Assembly (NCBI RefSeq): GCF_000974425.1
Contig: NZ_CP010429.1
Span: 4,635,501 to 4,699,500 of the forward strand
Direction of reading: 5' to 3'
DNA: 64,000 bases
DNA from: Spirosoma radiotolerans
Lineage (GTDB): Bacteria; Bacteroidota; Bacteroidia; Cytophagales; Spirosomataceae
Position 1 is the first letter of the stretch, and each line of letters starts with the position of its first letter. Below the pieces are notes generated by a model. That model had not been told where the DNA came from. It was given only the letters and a program-made list of their open reading frames with translations, and did not search any database. Made by a program: the position numbers and the translations under genes. Positions 57,764 to 64,000 of the stretch are shown piece after piece.

Positions 57764-59437
57764 TTATCGGCGAATCAGTTTGTTTCTCAATTCGCTGATC
57801 ACCTGACGCGTTTCGTCGACGCGGGTTTTGAGCCCTTTCTTATAATACCAGGCCCGGAATTCGGGGTTATCGTGGTGCGTTTCGAGTTCCTGCTCCAATT
57901 CACGAAGGTACTTTTCACTCAGGGTTAGGTAGCGTTCAACGGATTCAGGATTGTGAAACCCATCTCCATCAACGCTCACATATACAGGCGTTGTGTGGGC
58001 CGCCTGTCGGGATTTCCCATAGCACCGGGCCGCAATCCAGAGGCCATGCGCCACAGACGGAAGCTCTATGGTTAGGGCTAACCGCCCCGTCGATTGACCC
58101 GAATCCTGTTTCGTGACTCGACCCAGTACCCGACCGTGGGCGATAATTTCCAGAGTGTCGAGTGGCGTCTGACCGGGATGGCCCAGGGCTTCGGCCCGGA
58201 TGCGCAGCCCGCTTCCCTTCATCAACGCAACCCGGTCACCGGGCAAGGCATCGTTGACACTGAAGGTAAGAACAGGGCCACTGGTCACGAATGTATGTCC
58301 GGCGGCTACGGCTTCTTTCCAGGCGGTATAACTGAACGGTTTATTGAGATAGGTGTAGAAACGGGCGTTCCCAATCCGGGCCGACTGTTCGGGTGGGCCA
58401 TGATCGTGGTCGTGCCCACACCAGGGGAAATCCGACCCAGCCGTAGCCGTCAGCGGAAATCCCAGGTCCAGCATGTGGTAATACTGTTCCGTGCGCAGGG
58501 GTTGATCCGACACGCAATATTGCAGCAGTTCCAGCATATCGACTTTGCGACGCAAGCCATCGAGGGTAAGTCCCCGGTAGCCATGAAACGATTCGGCCTG
58601 GTGCGCGTATCCAGTCAGGCCACCGCGTTTGTGCAATTCGTCAAAAACCTTGTCGTAGTAATAATAATCCTGCTTATAACGCACAGCCCCCGTAGCGCCA
58701 AACCCCAGGGCGTGGCCCAGTTCGGGCGTTCGGGGGTCTTCCTGACCGGCCGTCAACAGATAATTCCCGGATTGATAGTTTCCCTGCTCACCGAAAGCGT
58801 ATTGGGGATAATAGGTTTCCCAGAAATCGCCCATTTTGAGCAGAACGCCCACGTTCAGATCTTCGGCCTGGAGCCAGTTCATCAAGGACTGGTTTTCGCC
58901 CGGTGAGCGCCGGATATGGATATGATCATCGGCCGAATACCAGCCCCGTGCCCCCATATTGATCCAGCGTGTCAGGGTGTAGGTTTTCTGAAGCGCCTGA
59001 TTGGGTTTTATAACAAGCGTATGCTGCTGATTGACGTACTCATTTCCCTTCATCAGGGTGAGCTGATAGGTGCCCGGCGGTAGCGGCAGAGTAAATTGCC
59101 CCGGCACGTAAAACGAACTATCGGGTTGATACCTGTAGCCATCGGCATGGTCCCATAAGCCATACGAAACCGCTGCGACTTCTTTTGGCAGTGTTTTTAT
59201 GGGTTTCCCACCCTGCGTCAACCGCACCCGAACGGCGGTGAGCTTGCCTGTCTTGCCATCGCGCACGGCAATATGTAGTGAGCCGGACGGCTTACTTATC
59301 TGAGCATAGGTGTTTTTTTGTGCAATGAAGTAAACTATTCCAGTCAATATGCAGTAAAAAAAGCCAGTAGACAGCCATTTCGGTATACAACGCAAATGAA
59401 TCTTGCCGTGTAAGACAGATAACCTTATAGGCTGCAT
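57764..59437 (-). CDS. CehA/McbA-type PHP metallohydrolase, secreted
   Basis: 557 residues from the ATG at 59437. A signal-anchor (WLSTGFFYCILTGIVYFIAQ) precedes a beta-sandwich region (about 50-160, RVRLTQGGKPIKTLP; PGTYQLTLMKGNEY). The PHP-like metal site follows: GWYSADDHIHIRR, LTAGQED, GYAHQAE and TATAGSDFPW. A C-terminal beta domain ends in a coiled coil (SEKYLRELEQELETHH). CehA/McbA enzymes hydrolyse carbamate esters or related bonds, but most family members are uncharacterised. A longer frame opens at 59581, but its first 48 residues read through a four-hairpin repeat (59443-59539). That part is probably not coding. Confidence 0.85.
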   Translation of the reverse strand: MQPIRLSVLHGKIHLRCIPKWLSTGFFYCILTGIVYFIAQKNTYAQISKPSGSLHIAVRDGKTGKLTAVRVRLTQGGKPIKTLPKEVAAVSYGLWDHADGYRYQPDSSFYVPGQFTLPLPPGTYQLTLMKGNEYVNQQHTLVIKPNQALQKTYTLTRWINMGARGWYSADDHIHIRRSPGENQSLMNWLQAEDLNVGVLLKMGDFWETYYPQYAFGEQGNYQSGNYLLTAGQEDPRTPELGHALGFGATGAVRYKQDYYYYDKVFDELHKRGGLTGYAHQAESFHGYRGLTLDGLRRKVDMLELLQYCVSDQPLRTEQYYHMLDLGFPLTATAGSDFPWCGHDHDHGPPEQSARIGNARFYTYLNKPFSYTAWKEAVAAGHTFVTSGPVLTFSVNDALPGDRVALMKGSGLRIRAEALGHPGQTPLDTLEIIAHGRVLGRVTKQDSGQSTGRLALTIELPSVAHGLWIAARCYGKSRQAAHTTPVYVSVDGDGFHNPESVERYLTLSEKYLRELEQELETHHDNPEFRAWYYKKGLKTRVDETRQVISELRNKLIRR

Positions 59438-59442
59438 ATGCC

Positions 59443-59539
59443 TGTGGTGTTGGTTACTTATAACCGACACGTGAGGTTTCTCAAAACCTCGCATAGTTTG
59501 GTTATAAGTAACCGCACATGTCAGATTTAAGAATCTGAC
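59443..59539. repeat. Four-hairpin REP-like array, distant copy D
   Basis: Same layout as the arrays flanking the RAYT: stems 59447-59456/59461-59470 (loop CTTA, one G.T), 59473-59479/59484-59490 (loop CTCA), 59500-59504/59509-59513 (loop TAAG) and 59520-59527/59532-59539 (loop TAAG). It sits between truC and the CehA/McbA gene, 22 kb from the RAYT. Confidence 0.75.
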
Positions 59540-59621
59540 CCCACTCAACCCTGTTTTACAAGCGAGCTTTTTATGAAGCATATTGGAGAGGGTGTCTATT
59601 TTTTTGTGCTACTTGCGGGCA

Positions 59622-60347
59622 ATGAATCAAGGTATAAATACAACGCAACCCCTCTCTATACTGTATCAGGATACAGATTTGGTGGCCATCAATAAACCGC
59701 ATGGCTTACTGGTACACCGCTCGTTCATAGCCAGCGACGCGAGCGAATTTGCCGTCCAACTTCTCCGCGACCAGTTGGGGCAACGCGTTTATCCCGTTCA
59801 CCGGCTCGACCGCAAAACGGCGGGCGTCCTCCTCTTCGCCCTTTCCGAATCCATGAACTCCCTCATGCAGCAACAGTTTATGGAAGGAGCCGTACACAAA
59901 ACGTACCTGGCCATTGTGCGAGGCCACACGCCCGATGAGCAAGCGATCGACTATCCACTTCGCCGGGACGACGGAATTGTACAAGACGCCTTTACCCAGC
60001 TAAAAACCCTCCAGCGGACGGAGATACCTCTGCCATTTGGGAAACATACTACGTCTCGTTATTCGCTGGTGGAATTGACACCCACCACGGGCCGGATGCA
60101 CCAGTTACGCAAGCACATGGCCCACATCCTCCACCCCATTATCGGCGACCGCCCGCACGGCTGCAACAAGCAGAACAAGTTATTCAAGGATCATTTCGGG
60201 ATGAACACCATGCTGCTCCACGCGCAACAAATTAAGTTTACGCATCCGGTCACGTCGGAACCGGTTACGATCACAGCGCCCTGGCAGGCCGAGTTTGGGC
60301 GGATGCTGGGGGTGTTGTTTGGGGAAGAAGAGCAAAAAATAAACTAA
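59622..60347 (+). CDS. truC: tRNA pseudouridine synthase C (TruC-like)
   Basis: 241 residues of the RluA-type fold. It follows the E. coli TruC pattern along its length: LYQDTDLVAINKPHGLLVHR, the catalytic HRLDRKTAG (Asp), LAIVRGHTPDEQAIDYPL, YSLVELTPTTGRMHQLRKHM and HPIIGDRPHG. TruC makes pseudouridine at position 65 of tRNA. The ATG at 59622 (MNQGINTTQPLS) is preferred over a TTG at 59583. It converges on the helicase with only 13 nt between stops. Confidence 0.9.
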   Translation: MNQGINTTQPLSILYQDTDLVAINKPHGLLVHRSFIASDASEFAVQLLRDQLGQRVYPVHRLDRKTAGVLLFALSESMNSLMQQQFMEGAVHKTYLAIVRGHTPDEQAIDYPLRRDDGIVQDAFTQLKTLQRTEIPLPFGKHTTSRYSLVELTPTTGRMHQLRKHMAHILHPIIGDRPHGCNKQNKLFKDHFGMNTMLLHAQQIKFTHPVTSEPVTITAPWQAEFGRMLGVLFGEEEQKIN

Positions 60348-60360
60348 ATCAATTTACCTT

Positions 60361-63327
60361 TTATTGTTTCGCCTTATTCCATTTCCTTTGTCTATAGTTA
60401 ATTACGCCAGCGATTATAGCCCGTACGGATCGATTTTTAGGTTTGGGCAGTAGGTAAACAGCACATATCTCTCTCACGTTGTCAAGATCAGTACTTGTTT
60501 GCTCGCACCAAAGCCGTACAGCATTTTTGGCTTCACTCTCGACAGTGGCAGGATTCACTAGTGCTCGCTCGGTTGCCTCTTCACATTTGATGAGGTCGAG
60601 GATCTCCAGACTATCGTGTTCGTGTTCGAAGAGTTGGGTGGCCGTGTTGAAAAGTAAAAGCCGCTTCTCGCTATTGATATCTATGAGTACCACTACTCTT
60701 TCTTCTTGCCCGTAATACATTGCGCTATGTATTCCTTCTGGCAAGGTTTTAGCCAGGTCGCTATATTGTTCACGCATAGCTACATGATGAAAAAGCGGAT
60801 GAGATTGGTTAGTACCCGTAGTTTCGTAATAATCAAATTCACTCGCTAATCGCTCTTCTATTTGTGGATCGTTCAGGTCAATTGTTTTTACTGTTTCAGA
60901 GGCCATCACGTCAAGGCCCAAAATATGACGCGATTTTGTGTGCCGCTTCATCATACGGTCGAATGTATTACGGATTCGCTTCCACGCTTCTGAACGTGTT
61001 TGTTGTTGAATATTCGCCGGAATGAATGTGTAGAGATAGACTATTCGGTCTGGGTCGTTGGTAAAACGGAGAACCCGTCCTGCACGCTGAAAAAGCGTAT
61101 CAGCTCCTTCGGTGGGATCATAGTTTACAACCACATTTGCATCCTGTAGATTCACACCTACTCCATCAGCATCGGTACAGATCAATATATCCAGCTCATG
61201 CTTTGTACTGTGGCGATGCGATTTAGGAGAGAACTGTTTTAGCAGTTCGCGTCGGTATTTGGGTTTCTTTAATTCGTACTTACTTGACGTTACATGAACT
61301 GTGCAGCCGATTTTCACAGTACCTCCAAAGTAATTTTGTAAGGCTATTTCTATAAACGTTGCTGTACACAAACGCTCAACAAAAACAATGACTTTCTCTT
61401 TTCTTTCCAGACAATGCTGCTGAATAATAGCTTGTAGCTTATGGACTTTATCGTCGGGTTGAAACTCTTTCAGCGATTCTAACGAGGACCTAAGCACCTG
61501 GTTTCTCTCGTACCAGCTACGCAGCATTTTAGCAGTATAGCCTAATTTATCCTGTTCATCTTTTGTTGGGAATGACGGATTAGCTGATAGATCATTAGCC
61601 CATATTGGTATTTGTTGGCCTGTGCCGTCAACGGGGTCGTTCGTACCAATGGTATATAGATTCTTACGAATACTTTCCCGAACCGCCGACGGCGAACTTA
61701 GCCAGGATAAGATAAAGTTTTTGTCGGCAGTATCCACTGCTCCTGTTTTAAACTTTCTTGCTTCTTCATCATAATGGTCTGTCAACGTCGGCGTGGCGTG
61801 TGAGAAACAATCAGCATCAAACGCTTTTCGTAATTCGCTAGCTAAAGGCAGTTCGTAGCTCACTTTATTTACCTGAATGACTCTTGGTAAATACCGGCGT
61901 TCTTCGCCAAACTGGACAAACAGCCTTCCTTTTTCATCTACGTTGTTACGCGTTCTAGCTAACTTCAATACGTCATGTAAGCCCAACACTGATACCACCG
62001 GCAGTTTCATAAAATCGTCCAACGACTCCACACGCCAGGCTGTCGGTTCATTAAACAATGGATCAATACGCCGTTCGGGCAGTAGGCGCAAAAGGCTATT
62101 TAAGTTTTGCGTGTCGGTTCCATAAGGAGTGGCCGTTAGCAAAATCATAGCCGCTCCTTTCTGATTGACTACAGGTAATAACCGCTTATAAACTAAACTT
62201 CCTTTCGGTTGCTTCTTTCTACGGCGTTTACTTTCAAAGGCAATCCATTGTTGCTTCAGTTGATTTCGATAAGCATGCCCTTCATCTATAATAATAAGAG
62301 TTTGCGGACCGGCCTGCTTCAGTATCAGTTCTAACTGATGCGTTTTATGGTGGGTCGGTGTTTCGTCCACTGAATCTTTAAAGAGCGTTTCAATACTGAT
62401 TGGCTCGAAAAAGAATTCGCGCGCTTTGATATGACGCTTCCACTCATCGTGCACGGCCTGCGGAGCAATAAGTATAACGTGCTTAGCTCGTTTGAACAGC
62501 CGCAGTTGATAAGCAATTTCTGCCCCAATAACTGTTTTGCCTAATCCAGTAGCCGCAATAATTATACTGCCATCATACAACTTTACCTGCTCAACCGCCC
62601 GCATAATAATAGCTTGCTGGTAGTAGACAGGCAGATCGAGACCCGGTTCCGCTTCCCGTTCAAACAATTTATTTAGTTTATGCAGAATCAGTAGATATAC
62701 GTGGAAGGGCGGAACTAAGTCGAGCCATTTTCGGAGTCGTTCCAATAAATCGGGTAGAAGGTCTTTAGCTCCGCGCATGTCTTTTTCGAAGCGCTCCACA
62801 AAGGATTTTACCTCTGGAGCCGAACGAATTAGACTCGCCTGTTCAATAGTGGTTCGTAAGCCCCGGCCCGTATAGTTGCCGGAACCATGCCACAAAATGG
62901 AGTCGTCGCAGATGTAATATTTGCAGTGAAAGGCTATCTCGATCCCGCGGGCGTCGACCATCTCACGAGCATCCCGAATAATAAACTGATTAGACTCCAT
63001 CCGCTGCACCAATTGATACACAGCGTTCCAGAGGTCTTCTTTACAACTGGTTAGTTCGCGCTCAACTTCTTTGATAATCGACGATTGAACACTCGCCCCC
63101 TCTTCAGCCCCTACCAGAATCTGAAACTGTACAGATCGATTAGTCAAGTACTGGGTACCGATATCGTATCCCTTTACCGTAAAATAAGCACTGGCAATCC
63201 GTATTCGTTTTTTAGCTCGACCGTAATACTGCTTTAAAAACGTTTCAACGGTACCCGGACCAACACCCGACATCAGCTCACCCGTTTCGAGATCATAGTT
63301 CAGTGTTGGCTTATCGGGTTGATTCAT
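60361..63327 (-). CDS. PLD-domain SNF2-type helicase
   Basis: 988 residues. The N-terminal phospholipase D-like nuclease domain (about 25-180) has a single HKD site (His134, Lys136, Asp141 in FHCKYYICD, followed by HGSGNYTGRG), so it probably acts as a dimer. The SNF2/Rad54-type helicase then has Walker A ATGLGKT (259-265), IIIDEGHAYRN (motif II, DEGH), TATPYG (III), TDADGVGVNLQDANVVVNYD (V) and LFQRAGRVLRF (VI). A C-terminal tail of about 230 residues is unassigned. Such PLD-helicase fusions occur in prokaryotic defence loci. Here a nucleotidyltransferase gene is 55 nt upstream on the same strand, suggesting a two-gene system. Function is inference. Confidence 0.88.
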   Translation of the reverse strand: MNQPDKPTLNYDLETGELMSGVGPGTVETFLKQYYGRAKKRIRIASAYFTVKGYDIGTQYLTNRSVQFQILVGAEEGASVQSSIIKEVERELTSCKEDLWNAVYQLVQRMESNQFIIRDAREMVDARGIEIAFHCKYYICDDSILWHGSGNYTGRGLRTTIEQASLIRSAPEVKSFVERFEKDMRGAKDLLPDLLERLRKWLDLVPPFHVYLLILHKLNKLFEREAEPGLDLPVYYQQAIIMRAVEQVKLYDGSIIIAATGLGKTVIGAEIAYQLRLFKRAKHVILIAPQAVHDEWKRHIKAREFFFEPISIETLFKDSVDETPTHHKTHQLELILKQAGPQTLIIIDEGHAYRNQLKQQWIAFESKRRRKKQPKGSLVYKRLLPVVNQKGAAMILLTATPYGTDTQNLNSLLRLLPERRIDPLFNEPTAWRVESLDDFMKLPVVSVLGLHDVLKLARTRNNVDEKGRLFVQFGEERRYLPRVIQVNKVSYELPLASELRKAFDADCFSHATPTLTDHYDEEARKFKTGAVDTADKNFILSWLSSPSAVRESIRKNLYTIGTNDPVDGTGQQIPIWANDLSANPSFPTKDEQDKLGYTAKMLRSWYERNQVLRSSLESLKEFQPDDKVHKLQAIIQQHCLERKEKVIVFVERLCTATFIEIALQNYFGGTVKIGCTVHVTSSKYELKKPKYRRELLKQFSPKSHRHSTKHELDILICTDADGVGVNLQDANVVVNYDPTEGADTLFQRAGRVLRFTNDPDRIVYLYTFIPANIQQQTRSEAWKRIRNTFDRMMKRHTKSRHILGLDVMASETVKTIDLNDPQIEERLASEFDYYETTGTNQSHPLFHHVAMREQYSDLAKTLPEGIHSAMYYGQEERVVVLIDINSEKRLLLFNTATQLFEHEHDSLEILDLIKCEEATERALVNPATVESEAKNAVRLWCEQTSTDLDNVREICAVYLLPKPKNRSVRAIIAGVINYRQRKWNKAKQ

Positions 63328-63382
63328 GCCGTTATATGGCTGTAGTTTAGGCTATTTCAAAGGTTACAACGTATTGAATTAG

Positions 63383-64000
63383 TTATAGCTGAGGATATAT
63401 CTGCTTGGTCTCGGTTATCTCTAACACTTCATCATCCGATGGATGAAGACTAATGTACCGGGACTTATTTTTAAGGAATGCTTTTACATCATTTTGTGGA
63501 GCAAACATCTGATCCATCCAATCTCTGAAGTGCCGCCCATTCTCAATTGCTGATCGCATATACTCGTCACTTTTCTTACGACGCTCATCTGGGCTATCAT
63601 ACTTGGGGGTTATTTCAACCGCAATATCTACATCGTTCAATTCAGTGGCCTCAGGACGGATGTAACTACCAAATAGCAGCACCTTTGACACTTTGTAAAT
63701 GTATTTTTCATTGCCATTAATTTCCTCAACACGATCCATGAATTCCTGTACAATACGATCTGCCTTTTGACGAGTTATGGGCGGAACAGCACGAGCTAAC
63801 GCTAAAGAACAGCCAAGAGGTAAAAGTTCGTATCGAATTTCTTTCCTGTAAGCAGGTGCCATTTCTTCGGGCAGTACGCGTTTACAATAGCCTAATTCCG
63901 TAAACTCTAGACAGATCATTTTTGCGGCTTTTTTCGAAAGCGTGAAGAAATAAGCAGCTGTTTCAACGCTAAATCGTTCGTACCGTTTAAAGAAATCTCT
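63383..64000 (-). CDS. Nucleotidyltransferase domain protein, start beyond window
   Basis: 205 residues are visible; the frame is open through base 64000, so the start lies outside. The central nucleotidyltransferase (Pol-beta fold) has the motif LFGSYIRPEATELNDVDIAV, giving the GS...DxD catalytic pattern. Upstream is a region including ETAAYFFTLSKKAAKMIC and LVTRQKADRI-like IVQEFMDRVEEI helices. Similar proteins are MNT-type antitoxins or parts of abortive-infection systems, but no family is certain. It precedes the PLD-helicase gene by 55 nt on the same strand and is probably co-transcribed. An internal ATG at 63919 is not needed as a start. Confidence 0.8.
   Translation of the reverse strand, partial: RDFFKRYERFSVETAAYFFTLSKKAAKMICLEFTELGYCKRVLPEEMAPAYRKEIRYELLPLGCSLALARAVPPITRQKADRIVQEFMDRVEEINGNEKYIYKVSKVLLFGSYIRPEATELNDVDIAVEITPKYDSPDERRKKSDEYMRSAIENGRHFRDWMDQMFAPQNDVKAFLKNKSRYISLHPSDDEVLEITETKQIYPQL

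Noticed and set aside
58094-58906. 270-codon plus-strand frame inside the CehA/McbA gene
   Set aside because: It overlaps the metal-binding domain on the other strand and shows no recognisable motif or signal.
1-64000. tRNA, rRNA and known riboswitches
   Set aside because: No cloverleaf, rRNA segment or recognisable riboswitch core was seen in the gaps by eye; a covariance scan would be needed to exclude them fully.

Overview
The window looks like a chromosomal segment of a Cytophagales bacterium (Bacteroidota), most like Spirosoma or a close relative. The evidence is two SusC/SusD outer-membrane uptake pairs, DUF1573 and PorT-type envelope proteins, sparse Shine-Dalgarno signals, several -7 boxes of the Bacteroidota TAnnTTTG type, a K+-dependent membrane pyrophosphatase and moderate G+C. 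The assignment rests on protein families and sequence style; no rRNA or tRNA is present to confirm it. The first and last genes run off the window.

Positions 1-6899 hold the end of an S9 peptidase, a DUF1573 protein, a sensor kinase/response regulator pair and two surface lipoproteins. Positions 6900-21500 are a dense stress and signalling cluster: an OmpA lipoprotein, small stress proteins (DUF2945, DUF3140, DUF2383, DUF3891, PPOX-like, a Cys-rich four-helix bundle, a YdaT-like protein, an Lmo0937-type membrane peptide and two YtxH proteins), glycogen debranching enzyme, a soluble REC-PAS-histidine kinase, two single-domain receivers and a sigma-54 activator. Positions 21600-28907 carry an orphan efflux adaptor, a pyrophosphatase fused to an OmpA domain, and a TolB-propeller/amidohydrolase fusion.

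Positions 29258-36732 hold a first SusC/SusD pair and a PIG-L deacetylase. At 36765-37753 there is a REP-associated tyrosine transposase (RAYT) bracketed by two 116-nt direct repeats. Each repeat folds into four short tetraloop hairpins. A further copy lies at 59443-59539 and a decayed one at 12527-12624. Then follow nudK, a DeoR-family regulator with a one-protein HyuA-HyuB hydantoinase/oxoprolinase, a Tat-exported TIM-barrel protein, Dps and a divergent Nramp transporter.

Positions 47398-55318 (minus strand) look like a phosphonate-use locus: a PhnZ-type diiron oxygenase, a SusD and a SusC, an FAD-dependent oxidoreductase and a PhnX-like hydrolase. Outer-membrane capture by the SusCD pair and intracellular C-P bond cleavage by the flanking enzymes would make a self-contained unit that I have not seen described. 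The window closes with kduI behind a LacI-type palindrome, an M23 peptidase, a CehA/McbA-type metallohydrolase, truC, and a PLD-SNF2 helicase with a nucleotidyltransferase that may be the edge of a defence island.

The window is also rich in long, often perfect, intergenic hairpins, mostly between convergent genes. It contains one RPE-like palindrome inside a coding sequence.
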